DNA of 64,000 bases from Reticulitermes lucifugus (GCA_026260175.1 JAKCWW010000237.1:1-64000), one strand, 5' to 3'. Counted from the first letter of the stretch, positions 1-11,761 are shown. Made by a program: numbers and translations. Notes: generated by a model from the sequence alone, not told the origin.

Positions 1-2
1 CT

Positions 3-161
3 CCTAGGCATCTCTCTTCGTCTGGTTCCTACCCTTTTGATCTGTCCGGCTTGGGAGACCCTATTGGTAGCAATGCTACCGCCGGCTTAGCTCTCAGGGT
101 CACTGGAACTCACAAGCCCCTCTACCACGGCAAGGTGAAGATACCAACAAAGGGGAACTAG
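3..161 (+). pseudogene. C-terminal end of a repeat-encoded ORF, cut by the window edge
   Basis: An open frame enters from the left edge and ends in TAG at 159-161 after 52 codons. It contains a hydrophilic, glycine-rich stretch (YPFDLSGLGDPIGSNATAG, then HKPLYHGKVKIPTKGN). The segment is clearly more GC-rich than the sequence that follows, and the change is abrupt after the stop codon. I recall very similar GC-rich segments (a 'gcttgggagaccct' core) scattered in several insect genomes as part of transposable elements, so I read it as a mobile-element remnant, not a host exon. The family cannot be fixed from the sequence alone, and the amino end lies outside the window. Confidence 0.4.
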
Positions 162-316
162 CATATATTCCTTAATAATTTATAATCAACAGATGTTTTA
201 AGATAAATTTTTATATATATGTCTTTTAATTTTCACTTCTCACTTTTAAACAGCACCATTGTATATATCTTGAAACATAATAACAATAGCTCACTTTTAT
301 TCAAAGATAAAGAGAT

Positions 317-375
317 AGTATATATATATATATGTGTGTGTGTGTGTTTGTCTGTCTGACTCTGTGTGTGTGTGT
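317..375. repeat. Compound microsatellite (TA)n(TG)n
   Basis: A run of TA dinucleotides passes directly into TG dinucleotides and, after a short TCTG/GACT interruption, back into TG. The minus-strand open frame across it (297-503) encodes a THTHTYIYIYY tract, a by-product of the repeat. Confidence 0.9.
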
Positions 376-377
376 TT

Positions 378-1390
378 TAAATATTGCACCTTAGCTAGTA
401 TTAACTGGATATATGACGTCTTTTGCTTCCACTTTGCTGTAAAATCTTGCACTGTGTTCATATGATTGTATTCATGAACGTATTTTAGTACACATCTCTC
501 CATGATTTTATGAGTCCTTGAAAATGGCTCTTTGAGAGCCGAAAAATGCAGGAGTTTTGGTATAATATAGATTATTAGGGATTTCCCTAGATATAGTGTA
601 TCTGTTGATATAATTTACAAAATATTAAATTATTAGGTCGACATTGATTTTAAACCTCCATAAAACCAAGGCAGATAAATTAAATTTTACCAATTTAAAT
701 TACATAAATAAAATACAAGTAAAAGGCATGAATCAAGACGTTCAGCAGCCGTAAGGGAAACGCTAACGCGAAAAGTCACACTTTACAGCAACCCGCCTAT
801 AAAAGGCATGGCCTTATCCTAATTATAATAACAAATGAGGGGTGTAATTAACTGAAAAATGTGAGAAGTCGTCATAACGACGAACACCCTAAGGCTTATG
901 TACATGAGGAAGTTTATAATCTCCATGTCTGCTTTTCGCACGAAGTTATGTTGAGTACGAAAAGAGAAATGGAACACGATAAATCGATATGACAAGTTGC
1001 AAAGACTATGAAATTACTGTTATTGTTGTCGGTATTTTCTGAAGTCGTCATTTTGACCGCTGGTTGCGGAACATGCTAAGATACGACCGAAATGCAGCAC
1101 GCGGCAAGCAAAAACAACTCGTAATTTTAATATTACAATAAGAAACGTACAACCTGTAAAAGCGTGCATCGCACGAGCCTCCTTCAATGATTGATATCGG
1201 CAGGTCTCGGAAAAGGCGCATTTTACTTCACGAAGGCTGACTTCCTTTCCATTCCCCTCCAGCCTCCAATCACGTTATTGGTTTGTAAACCTGTTACATG
1301 CACTTTATGTCTTATAACATAATCTGCATAGGACAACCAAAAATAAGAACAACAGCACAAGGAAGAAAAATAATATTGCAATCCCAACAA
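378..1390. other. No recognisable feature
   Basis: About 1 kb of AT-rich sequence with no open frame above 60 codons and no tRNA-like box pair or tandem repeat that I can see. Confidence 0.5.
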
Positions 1391-1590
1391 GGAAGCACGT
1401 GCCAGATGTAACGCTCGTGACTTGTACTCGGGAGGTACCCAGTTCGAATATCAGACTGAAAGCCAGCTACCCTGAATGAGGTTTTTCATGGTTTTACACA
1501 CGCGAATGCCGGGATAGTAGCTCATAATACATCAATGCCGCCTCGTTCAGTACCCACTCCAATTAATTACTAATCATTCCATCATTCGAC
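1391..1590 (+). mobile_element. tRNA-derived SINE (type F), degenerate copy
   Basis: The head reads as a decayed tRNA-like promoter: a CTCGTGACTTGTACTCGGGA segment precedes a B-box-like CCAGTTCGAATATCAG at about 1439-1454. The body that follows (AATGAGGTTTTTCATGG, then GCGAATGCCGGGATAGTAG) resembles the body of a SINE class I know from cockroach and termite sequence. A second, more decayed copy starts near 23140 on the same strand. The A box is weak and no clean target-site duplication is visible. Confidence 0.55.
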
Positions 1591-1600
1591 TCAACATTAT

Positions 1601-1850
1601 AAAGGTAAAGGTCACCTTATAACATTCTCTGAAAGCACTGAGGGAAGGTAGAAATACAGCTCAACCCATACACCACCTTAGCGCTTGAAGGTGAGGGTGG
1701 TCAGCGCCATGCCCCGACCTCTTTATCCCGGTACCCTTCGTCCAGGAGACTGGGTGGGTCTCGTAGCCGACATCGATGGGTTTGGGAAATCTCGCCCCTA
1801 CCGGTTTTCGAACGCCGGACAGTCAAGCCAATAGAGAGTGGCTATAGGTA
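1601..1850 (-). mobile_element. tRNA-derived SINE (type C), minus strand
   Basis: The low-coordinate end is a purine-rich tail, AAAGGTAAAGGTCACC. The high-coordinate end carries a minus-strand B-box-like GCGTTCGAAAACCGG (1801-1815). Between them is a GC-rich body with GGTGAGGGTGGTCAGCGCC. The tail and the GGTGAG...GGTC core recur at 58150-58260 in the same orientation, which supports a dispersed family. Identity as tRNA-derived rests on the B box only. Confidence 0.55.
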
Positions 1851-2370
1851 TGCGCATATATATAGGCCTATATATTGCTATCCCTGTAGCGCAATCTAAG
1901 TTGTTCACAGTCTAAGACTAACAACAATTCGAAAAGACAGGTAGATAAAAGTTTGCGATACATACGTTTACATAACGAATCAAAATTGAAAAAAAAACCT
2001 GCGAACAAGCCCAAAGAGATGAAGGTATTTTTACAGACACAATACTACAATTACTGAAGTAATATGTGGGGGTTAACTTCGCCGTTGCTTCGTCTTTACT
2101 TACGCCGGAAGTCCTCACTGGCGAACACTCACCCAGATTGCCACGTCACCCGTTAGAATCATCTCAGAAGGAGAGGAATTTGGGAAAATTACAATTGATG
2201 CAATAAATATTTAACAACACATTATCCGTGGCAGGGTATTCATAGAAATAGATGGAGTGGTTCAAAACTACACATATACTTTTATATATATTTATATTAA
2301 TTGTTCTTTACGATAGAATAAAATTATCACAATTTTGCGAGGTTACGTATTATGTGATCTACAAATAACA
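1851..2370. other. No recognisable feature
   Basis: AT-rich sequence with a short TATA-rich patch at 1852-1875. The only open frame above 60 codons (1918-2118, minus, 66 codons) has no recognisable motif. Confidence 0.45.
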
Positions 2371-2515
2371 TGGTGGGAAAAATTCGTAGAAAGCAATCAC
2401 CTGGAAGGTTGAGAAGTAGAAGGGGAGTAATATTATGGGACGTCTTATGAAAGGCATTCTGAGGAGAGATATTGAATGGAACTGGCTCAGGCTCTTGTCC
2501 TTCAATTCATGCTGT
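2371..2515 (+). pseudogene. LINE reverse-transcriptase C-terminal relic
   Basis: Translation gives VGKIRRKQSPGRLRSRRG, alignable with the V-G-K-P-E-G-K-R-P-L-G-R-P-R-R-R-W-E-D-N-I signature seen better preserved at 32400 and 26010. Further on, IEWNWLRLL matches the W-I-N-L-A-Q part of the same tail. Frame changes separate the pieces. This is one of the weaker members of the family. Confidence 0.5.
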
Positions 2516-3394
2516 CCAATCATAATCTATTAAGTTCTGGAAAAAGAGTACTATGTTACATACGCTGACACAAATCTTCCGAGTCACACGGAAATCTGAA
2601 AGCCATATGAAAATAGCCAAACTACTATCTATCACAGAGCTCAACCTGCCACCTTAAATCACTGTAAGGGTAAAAGGGACGTCCGTAGCTGAACCGGAGT
2701 CGCTGGACCGAGGCAGATAGGGATATCACACTTACGTCTTTTGCTCAACTCAGTACAGAGAGCACATAAAATTTCCTGACGTATTTCTGCGCGATTCATT
2801 TGACATGAAACTTACATCCACTAGCCTCTTAGAGTGACCCTTTAAAGCACAGTGGTTATTATATGTACCATTCACTTTAACATATAATTCGTCATTTTGT
2901 CCACCGGTTGGGTTTACTGATTTTTGCGTGATTCTTAAAATGTGCTAAGGAGTAATTATTTCCCTACATATTATAACTAATTAATTAATAATTAAGTAGC
3001 CGTATGTTTACTTTGCGGTAGAAACTGAAATTTCAAATACTCGAATACTCCATACATAAATTTCAGGCGACACCTTGCCTCCAGCTTATCTAAATCAGAA
3101 GAAAGAGCGTGCACAACCTGGGAACCTTCAGAGCAGCAAATGTTCTGTGTCTTCTCTTTGTACTAAACGAAGGGACCGTCACTGCAAACCCCCACCCCCC
3201 CCTTCGCTTTTAGTATTTTTCTTATTATTCTTCAGGCATTTTTCAACGTAAAACTGACATAAGAAAGACTCGGCCTCTTATACGGTATATCCCCATACTT
3301 CTCTCTTTCCGACTTAATGGGGTTAAAAACGTTTTACTATGTATATCGTGTAAATTTGCAGAGATCTGCTACGTTCCTCAGTTAACTACTAATT
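2516..3394. other. No recognisable feature
   Basis: Nothing beyond a C-rich run near 3188-3203 and a short ATTAATTAATAATTAA tract near 2980. Confidence 0.45.
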
Positions 3395-3690
3395 TTGCGT
3401 AACATGCATTTGTGCCTGGAGATGCCCTTAGGGGTCAAGGAGGTTGAGGCTCCCAGAATTTCCAGAAAATCGGCACATGAATGTGTCAAGGTTGTCAGCC
3501 CTACGTACCAGCCGGCAGGAGATATCCCTGGTACTCATTTCGGCGAGAGGTTGAGTCGACCCAGGGCCACAGTGAGGCCGAAAGTGTTATATCATTGAAA
3601 AAGCCAAATGACCTCTTCGGGAATCGAACTCGCGACCTTCCCACTTGTAGCGCAGTGTCTCACCCAACTGCGCCACCGCGTACCCCATCC
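3395..3690 (-). mobile_element. tRNA-derived SINE, near full-length, minus strand
   Basis: Read on the minus strand, the element begins at about 3690 with a good tRNA-like pol III promoter: an A box TGGCGCAGTTGG (3675-3664) and a B box GAGTTCGATTCCC (3632-3619) with normal spacing. The tRNA-like region is followed by a unique body (CCTGGGTCGACTCAACCTCT) running to about 3420. Open frames of 67-70 codons crossing it on both strands are products of its higher GC content. It is not a functional tRNA gene, because the 3' half of the acceptor stem is absent and the sequence runs on into the body. Confidence 0.8.
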
Positions 3691-3840
3691 TAAATATATT
3701 GGCGACATAAATGACCAATACTACATATGTGATATCCTGAACTGCTGACTTGGTCACAAATGTTCCCCTGGGCACAACGATTTCAGACACTTGCAATTCA
3801 TGTTCTGGCCCCGGGTGTGATAAATAAGGACCTATGCACT

Positions 3841-4000
3841 ACGAAGCTGAGTGGTTTCAACCGCAGTCTCTCCTGTACCCCAAGCTCCAGGGTTTCCGAT
3901 TCCGGTTTCGAGTAGTCCAGGTTTAATTCTACCTACGAGTTTGTCAATATATCTTCTTACTGTCTACCACAAAGTGGCAATCTCAATAAATAAACACAAG
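3841..4000 (+). mobile_element. tRNA-derived SINE fragment
   Basis: A plus-strand A-box-like GAAGCTGAGTGGTTTCAACC is followed by a B-box-like GGGTTTCCGATTCCGG about 40 bases on, then a body with GAGTTTGTCAATATATCTTC and CAAAGTGGCAATCTC. The layout is that of a tRNA-derived SINE, and the boxes are imperfect. It lies ~150 bases from the minus-strand SINE at 3395-3690. Confidence 0.5.
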
Positions 4001-5183
4001 TTGTCGTAAGCAATTTCCTTCACAAGAATTCAAAAGCATTTAATATTTGGAAATTTATGTCATATAATATTATAGCTTTGACACTTGTGGGGCTCAGTTT
4101 TGCATCGTATTGCAGCAATTCGAAGTGTAAAACGAATTTTGAAACATCCTGTGCTTCAAGTATGTTTCGTTCAACACTTCTATTAAACAAGGTACGGTGT
4201 TCTAATGGTGTACAACTGCACACAATTCCACCTTGAGTAAGTGACCAGCGTATGGTAAATGTGTGAAACACTGCCTCCTGTATGGTGTAGTAGCGAATTC
4301 TCTAAATGTGGTCTCATTCAAATGAGGTAAAATAATTGGATGAATGATCTCCCCTCATCCCCCCATACTAGAGCACGCATGTACCATTGCTGAAAGAGGC
4401 AGGCAAACTAGACTATTGTGGTCTACGTCGGTATTCAAAACAGATAAAATAATATGAGCCTATACTGCATAATCTCGATACACTACGCACCTAAATTGCC
4501 TAATCCCAAAAACATACTACATACAACTACAAACAAAGATATTACACCAAAACCGTCTGTTGAATAGTTCACAATCTTGGTGTTGTTTTAAGTATGAGAA
4601 TGTAAGACAGACACACACTAGTCAATTAGTCACATTTCTGTTGTGCATAGCATATTGTACGAAATATATTTCCATTAAAATCTGGGAGATGATTCCAACC
4701 CACCCCCCTTCAGTTGACTGGTTGTCAAAATACTGACACATTTTTCATCAAATTTGCTGCAGTTCAGAGATATCAGGATCGAGAAAGGAATGCTTAATTT
4801 TTAAGGCTTCAAGAGAAACTGCCAATCTTCTCTTTGATTCACTCCTTTTCCTCAAACTCCAGGAATATCCCGGAATTGCGTTAAGTTTTTGCTACCGCTT
4901 CCTTGCATGTTGATTATTCACAATTTCCTTACTAAAAATTAGGCCCTTCATATGACACTGGCCAGTTATACTCAAATTTGCAGATACGTTGTAATTTTGT
5001 TTAAAATTGGACAAAATAAGCGACCCCTCGCTTGAAACCTACATTTGTTTTTGCCCACATCTGGGGCGCAACTCACTACATATCTATCGAAGTGAACAAC
5101 GTTTCCAGTAAAAGTTGCAGGAACAAAATAAATACAGAGCTCTGCGCTCTTCTTGAATATTACGCGGGGTCGTGTTGTTGTTT
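4001..5183. other. No recognisable feature; one unassigned 83-codon frame
   Basis: The minus-strand frame 4020-4271 (starting MFHTFTIRWSLTQGG) is the only one of note. I do not recognise it, and it has no flanking splice or promoter signal I would trust. Confidence 0.4.
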
Positions 5184-5228
5184 ACCGACGTTTCGGGACA
5201 ACGCATCGGTCCCATTTTTACGGGTCAA
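5184..5228 (-). ncRNA. Hammerhead-like remnant, stem II plus GAAAC
   Basis: On the minus strand a GGGAC / GTCCC stem is followed at once by CGAAACGTCGG. The same GTCCCGAAACGTCGG block occurs at 14546-14560, and CCCGAAACGTCGGTAAA recurs at 11778-11794. The upstream CTGATGA box is not conserved here. The shared block suggests one family of terminal repeats, of the kind known to carry hammerheads in Penelope-like elements. Activity is unlikely. Confidence 0.4.
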
Positions 5229-6839
5229 GAGTCCGAGTAGGAAAGCCTGAAATCAAAATAAACACAAGTTTTATACTAATACAAACTTTCCGTAAGTCTT
5301 AACTGTCTTCGAGATGATTAAGTAAGTTACTTTTATGATGCGTCATCTCGTACCAAGAAAATAGTTCCAAGAATTTTGCCATTGTTATTCTGTCTTGCAC
5401 ATTTCATGCTATTTATATGAGAAAAACAAAAGTTAGCTTCATGAACTGGAAATCTAGATTTATCAAGACAGAAAACGCGCCAACATTTATACGTTACGAA
5501 TATATTTTATGAATCCGTTACTTCGGTGTATCCTTTTATGTAAATCAAAAGGCGAGACTTCATAACATGGACTAATAAGCTGCTGATAACAGCAATTAAA
5601 ACCCCAAAATAAACTCTAAGTGAAATAAACATGTGGATTGACGACAGACAGTAGCCACTGCCCGTTAAATGTACATAAAGAATCAGATACTATTTATTTC
5701 CAGTAACAAACTTCCTGCTTCAGAGAATGTGTTAATACTTTGCAATACCTAGAAACTTTACAACACTGCACAGTAAATACAAATACGAATGCTCCACTGA
5801 AAACTAATTCCAATTTTAAAACACTATTTTATATCTCACTGAATATTTAGTAAATATACGTTTTCCGAAAACAGTCTACAATTTACGAAGTGTAATCTCA
5901 GAAGAGAGGCCTTGTACGCTGATAGATATGAACAGAAATTTAGGCGAAAGTCTTTCCTTTGTACCCTGCTGATAGACAAAACAGGTTCCTCTGAAACGTC
6001 CTTATGTATCCATCAAATTGCATGGTATCGCATCCCAAAAGTACATACTAGTAGTCATCATCGTAAGTACCTAAAATATTTTTAAACATATATCCTACGT
6101 TTGCCGAATGCACATATAAATCCTCTTGACCCACTTTCCCTATTTCTTGTGCCACATTTTCACGAATAATGAACACGCTTTGATCAGCTACAAGCACAAC
6201 GACCTGCCGGGCCCTTCGTATACAGTATTTTTGTAAGTTTCAGTGTTTGTGACCGGAAATTGTTTAATTTGCTTGAGGTGGTCACATTTATCCATGAAAA
6301 CATCTATCGAGGAAGAAGTCTGAGTCATGACTTACATAAAATACGAAAAGAGCGGTATGAGGAACATGCGAAAACGTGATTGCTTTCTTTTGAGCAGACA
6401 AACGTATTTTCGACCGACCAAATCGCAGATCTGAATTTTGAATACGTAAGCAGTTTTATACTTACTGGCCGTTCTTTATCAGTGCATTTCAATTAGTGTG
6501 AAAGAAAGAGAAATTGATGACAAAAGGCGCGTGAGAGGCTCTGCGTAACAGGGGTGTCCACGAGTTAACTAAATCCATAGAACACAGCGCCAAACTACTC
6601 AAGAAATTTCTGCCATTTATGGATGCTTAAGATCCATTCGCTGTTCAAAATACCAACACACTGGCCTCTCTTCCGAGCGTAATGAATGCAGACCACACCC
6701 TTCCACTCTGTATCCTTGTAAAGGCAAAGTTGTTCTAGCTTAACTAACCGCAATCTTGTACTCGTATAACATATGTAGGTTTGGAGGTACAACTCCAAAT
6801 GTACTAAATAGCGGCACTGAAGTGTTGTGAGTGGTCTCA
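5229..6839. other. No recognisable feature
   Basis: AT-rich sequence. The 81-codon minus-strand frame 6595-6840 runs up to the SINE body and shows no domain. Confidence 0.45.
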
Positions 6840-6978
6840 CACTCTGCTGTTTTTATATAGGAACGAACTCCGGGACTGGATGACAAGTATGCTGTGGAGA
6901 AAACGTTCTCTGCCGAGAATCGAACCCAGATTCCCCTTTCGTTCAGCCTGCAGCTTAGCCACTGAGTAATCTCGGATC
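6840..6978 (-). mobile_element. tRNA-derived SINE (type G), minus strand
   Basis: The minus strand starts TCCGAGATTACTCAGTGGCT, an A-box-like segment, and about 35 bases later has an excellent B box, GGGTTCGATTCTCGG (6927-6913). The body continues toward 6840 with AGAACGTTTTCTCCACAGC. The unrelated body and the lack of an acceptor-stem 3' half argue against a tRNA gene. Confidence 0.65.
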
Positions 6979-9120
6979 TCCTCTGTCTAGAATTTACTTA
7001 ACTGATCTGACCTTAATGTTTTTCCAACCACAATTATACATAAAATCCGCAGTTTACACAAGCTACACGTTCTGCCCACCCCATACTACGTTTGCTTAAT
7101 TTTCTTATTCCAATAGTATCTGACGTAATGATTGCATGATAAAAATTATATCTGCCGTAAGTCGTAAGAATTACTGGGGCCCCACGATCATGTGCTTACA
7201 GATGTTTAGAATTTTCAGTCATCTCGAATGGTTTCTGCACACTTCTCGACTAACAGCGTGTCTGTCAGATATTTCAGATACAGCAAGGACGTTCCTCTCA
7301 ATGTTTATTATAGCCAATAAAAGGTAAATCGCTCTACTTTTCCTAACACCACGCCAGAAAGAGGATTAAACGACATAGAGGCAAATACCCAAGCATCCCA
7401 TAATCAGAGAAAAACTTATTAAAGTCCCTTTTTTTCTACGGAGCATTTATGTACAATTTAATAAAATGCAGGCGTAAAAATTGCCAGTTTTACAGAATGT
7501 TTTTTATTAAGTGCATAAATTCTTATAAGTATATACAAGAATCTAAATTTCTATTAGGTAAACGGACTAATCAGTCGTTACAGACAAAAAAAAATTTAAC
7601 CTCTTTGAAGAGGATAATCGGACTTCATTATGGACAAAACGAAATACAGTTGGACAGATGACACAATTAGAAACACTCTAAGTCCTAACCCATGGACAGC
7701 ACAAGGTATTTCAGAACTCCACACTAGATACACCACACTAGGCTTGATAGCGAAAATAAAAATCCATGCCACTACAAAAGAACTGAACACCAGCCCTCCC
7801 ATCATTGTATTCTTTATGGGTAAAATTCATCCAAATAATGTTCAAAAATGTCATTTCATACAACAAATAAACAATGCTACCGCTGCATTATAAGGCATCA
7901 CTCGTTGGCGCTGTTTAAGAAAATATATACTGTTTACTATGAGAAATATATGAAACAATCGTGGTCAAACCGTAGTCTTTTTAATGTTAGAGCAGCTGGT
8001 GTATATATTAAGCACTGCGCTTTAAATGTTTGTGAGATGTATATAATTGGAGACACGTTATTCAAAATTACACTCAGTATCCCTGGCACATGCTGCGATA
8101 TTTTCAAGTCGACCGTCAGTTGTGATATCATACCTCTCTATTGCCCAGCAGTTTTCGACGTTATCTGGTCTATGAAGTTGTGTTGTAGCCTAATAAGTGG
8201 TTACCGTCATTTTCTCCATCTTGAGCTTTAAATACAGAGGAAAGATATTCCTCCGAAACATTGGTATCGATCTACCACGCTGCAACAAGGTGGCATAAGT
8301 GATTTGAGGCTTCCGCACTCCTTGCAGTTGTTTTCAATCTTCTAACAGTTCTTCTGTCACCTTTGAACAAGGAAGCGTTAAGCTGTGCCGAAACCTCGGT
8401 AGCCAATGTCCAACCTGCCCCACGCAACCTTTCCAGAAGAACAAAGACCTCAATATGGCATAAGACAAGGCTAAATATGCAAGATTCCTCACCGACATGA
8501 TAGCCATAAATTTTAGATTAGTTTGGACAGTCTTGATGTTCTCTCTCGCTCCATTACCATAACTCGTGGCCCCATTCATTTACGAGAGACGTGACGTCAT
8601 TAGTGTGATGAAGACAATAACAGCGTGAAGCTTAGAGGTAAAACACAAGGACTGCTAGATTTGTCACGTGTACTGGAAGAAATTAAAAATTTCTTACCAA
8701 AATCTTCTTTCGGGGCTCTTTGGGAAAGAGAATGAGACATAATCTTAATAAGAAATCTCAAAGAAATAAAATTGCAATAACGGAATTCAACCATCTTTGG
8801 AACAAGGGACGAGGAGACACAAAAGAATTTAAAAGAGAGTATCAGCACCATTTTTTTTTGGTTCAACTGAATTATACGGGGACGATAATGAAAGCAATAT
8901 TCTACTTGCTGTACCCTAAAAGTTTGGTGTGTTACGTGATCGAAATGGACAGGAAGTTACAGTACTAGAAGTTTGTTTTCTTTACTGGATAGAAAGTAAT
9001 CTTCACTGAAGAGATTTTCAGTATTATTCTAATGCTTTCACTAATTTCAAACATAAAACTTAATCAATATTACAGTCTTCCGGTATTGTATGTCGTGTAA
9101 TAAGGTAGATAGGTATCAAT
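6979..9120. other. Unassigned interval with opposing open frames
   Basis: A 127-codon plus frame (7848-8231) and an opposing 64-codon minus frame (7937-8131) overlap. The plus frame is Cys- and hydrophobic-rich with no recognisable motif. The two frames cannot both be real, and neither has support. A pair of overlapping frames at 8600-8866 (minus) and 8720-8968 (plus) is likewise unassigned. Confidence 0.4.
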
Positions 9121-9183
9121 CTTTCAAACAAAACTGCTACCTCCATCTTCGGGGTCGAAATCAGACGACCCCGAAGAGGAGGG
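9121..9183 (-). repeat. Strong hairpin with hammerhead-like flank
   Basis: An exact 11-bp inverted repeat (9147-9157 and 9166-9176, CTTCGGGGTCG / CGACCCCGAAG) closes an 8-base loop and is extended by CCTCC / GGAGG outside a 2-base mismatch. On the minus strand the segment after the hairpin reads CGAAGATGGAGGTAGCAG, closely matching CTGAAGATGGAGGCAGCAA at 57932-57950. It is therefore probably a decayed relative of that hammerhead-like motif. Confidence 0.5.
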
Positions 9184-10009
9184 AAGCACGTTCATTCGAA
9201 AAGTTGATATGCATCTAACGGTACTACATAAAGTCACATCCAAGACACCCGTAACTTTAATACTCACAAAAGAAACAACTTCAAATTTCATATTCTGACT
9301 CCTTACCCTTTTGTGGTTTTTGAAGAATATATAGGACATGAAATACACATAATTCGAAAATTGTGTCTTTTTATCTTCCCATTTGCATAACTTTCATAAG
9401 CAAAACTATTCACCGGAAAATAGGATGCATGATGGAATCATCAGAAATTAAATTTCCCCGGTGGGTGAAAGGGTGAACAACTCAAAGGCGCAGTCCAAAT
9501 CAAGAAACAGTCAGATAAACTTTGTACACAAAAAAATATTATTACTCTCTTAGCAACAGGCAGCGTCGTTAAATGAAACATTAAAAATAAGAAGCAAATG
9601 TTTACAAATTTAAATTATGCAAGGTGTACACAGAATGGAACCAACATGCTTATCCATATGGCTACTAAATTACATAACTCGAAACTTAATTGACACGAAC
9701 AGAGGAGCCCAAAATTGAAACCTATCGTGACTCTGATGAATCCGGTCATATTTCTTAATAGTTTGAATTTAGCATATTTATAAAGTAACAAATAGTGACA
9801 CAAATTCAAGTTACGGCGTGGCATTTACTTATCTTGTGGACAGTGCTGGTTTACTGGTAACACACTCGTAATTAATTGTAGGGAGAAAATTATCCGGAAA
9901 ATATACGGAGTATACCAGAATAAATCTGCCACACTTGGAGAGAACTTTCTTTATTTTAATTTACATCAATACAACCAAACCTGAGAAATTGAGGTGAATG
10001 AAGTTTTAA

Positions 10010-10630
10010 TAAATATAAAGTTTTAAAAGAAAGCGTTTGAAAAATATCAGTTGGAAGACTATAAAGGCACTGGAGAAAAGATATTTAAAAATCGTACATA
10101 AAAAACTGTGAGACAAAGAGGTGGATGGTAATGTCTCGAGCAGATTTTGGCAATAGCGTTAAATAATTTTCGGGATGTGCTACCAAGGTAGTTAATTGAC
10201 AAGGCAGTACTTAGGAAAAGAGGTTTGGAGTAGTAGGGTGGTTGGAAATGCCTCACGACCGTATCCAATTTTATGCTTTGTTATAAGCAGTATGGAACCT
10301 TTGAGTTCTCCTACTAGAGATGTATTTCATTAGTGAGATGAATGGCAAAAACACATTTAAGAATGGGAGGGAGATGTCACTGTCTCAGGATCATGTTTAA
10401 TAGCTGTATTTGTTACAAGCGTTTAAACCTTAGGATTCTGGTTCAAAGGAGCTAGTTAATTTGTTACATAAATCTGATGATTAGGCTGTGAAGATTGGAG
10501 ATGGGTGGAACTGGGTCAGGACCGTGTCCAATTGGGGGATTAGGTATTACCGCTTTTAAGTTTCGGGGTCTTGTACCACTGAGTTCGATGCTATCAAACT
10601 AACTACTAGGAAATGCAGGAAGAGATCCAG
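10010..10630. repeat. Degenerate tandem repeat, ~130-bp period, about 4 copies
   Basis: Related units begin near 10121, 10244, 10370 and 10498. Each carries a GGAGATG.. start, a CTCAGGACC-like segment, a TTGTTATAAGC-like segment (10278 and 10410 are 132 bases apart) and a TTCGGG..GGTACCA-like segment. Divergence between units is high, so the array is old. The 69-codon minus frame 10059-10268 lies inside it. Confidence 0.65.
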
Positions 10631-10984
10631 AGTACATTTTTTCATAACAAATATAAACACTGACACCATTAAACCTCTCTCAGTTCAGTCCGCTTAAGAC
10701 GATTTACAGTACTCAATCATTTGCACATTCTGAACGTAAGATAAGCCTTTCTTCCACTAAAGTTTTCAATTGTTCTTTCATTTCATCCATTGGATAGCAA
10801 TCACAACAAGAAGCCGTTCAAAAGCAGAGAGAAATGACTGACCATATGCTATCGTACATCATAAATGTTTCCATTTGAATTACAAGACCACACATGGGCA
10901 CTTCAATATACAGGGTTATGTTATTATTCTTACTCTTCACAGACACTTGTATTCCATTTTATATACGTTAATTCTGGTACGGTA

Positions 10985-11610
10985 TGTATCACTCGATACA
11001 GAGACTAGATTGGTGCTTGGACGACCAGGGAATCGTGATTCATTCACCACTGGAGAAAATAAACTTTCCTCTTATACGAATAGTCCAGAGAGGCTATGGG
11101 ACCTACAAAGCCCCTTATCCAATGGGAACAATTACCTGGGCCCTTCCCCGGGAGCAAAGCGGCTGGGGCTTGGATCTGACTACTCATTATTATCTAGTGC
11201 TAAGACTATAAATGCTCGCTACGCCATAGGTCTTCATGGCTTCGTGATTATTTAATTAAATTATTAATTGTAGGGGCAATTGTACCTTAACCTGTGCTTA
11301 ATAATAATACCGGCACCGGCAGCCGCGATGTCCAACCTACTCTCCTTTCGGATGCCTGCACACCGGGATTCCAGATAGGCCCTGGAGCCCACCCAGCCTC
11401 CTGTACAATAGGTACCGGTTCTCTTTCACGGGGGTAAAGTGAAAGGGGCTTGGAGTTCACCACCCATCCCCATCTAGTGCCGAGGTTAAATAACAGTAGA
11501 TCTATACCTCTACACCGCCCACCCCCACTGGTCTTTCATGGTCTGTTATAGGGCGAAATTTACCTTTAATTTACCTGTACACACCGGGATCCCTTTTGAA
11601 ATCCTGCTTG
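10985..11610. repeat. Two-and-a-bit copies of a ~281-bp tandem repeat
   Basis: Copy 1 (GGGAGCAAAGCGGCTGGGGC at 11150, then ATCTAGTGCTAAG, GGTCTTCATGG, TGTACCTTAACCTG) is matched 281 bases later by copy 2 (GGGGGTAAAGTGAAAGGGGC at 11431, then ATCTAGTGCCGAGG, GGTCTTTCATGG, TTTACCTTTAATTTACC). CACACCGGGATTCC (11360) recurs as CACACCGGGATCCC (11581), the start of a third, truncated copy. The 126-codon frame 10875-11255 overlaps the array and is probably not a gene. I associate the GC-rich unit with arthropod transposon untranslated regions, but cannot name the family. Confidence 0.65.
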
Positions 11611-11761
11611 GGACAAGGATGTGTTCAGTTTATATGCACGTGAAGACTGTAAAGATTTCATATGTTTTTAATCTGTAGGCATTTTGCGAGATTTCAGGCT
11701 TCCTCTGCAATTTAGTTACGGTCTTTGCTCTTCTGGGAAGTTATGCAGCCTTGATTGGTAG

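Noticed and set aside
3610-3690. Possible functional tRNA gene on the minus strand
   Set aside because: A and B boxes are good, but the acceptor stem does not close and the sequence continues into a long non-tRNA body, as in a SINE.
7848-8231. 127-codon frame as a small secreted Cys-rich protein
   Set aside because: No signal peptide at its start, irregular cysteines, an opposing frame inside it and AT-driven composition.
10875-11255. 126-codon frame as a gene
   Set aside because: It lies mostly in the 281-bp tandem repeat and the frame is not kept between copies.
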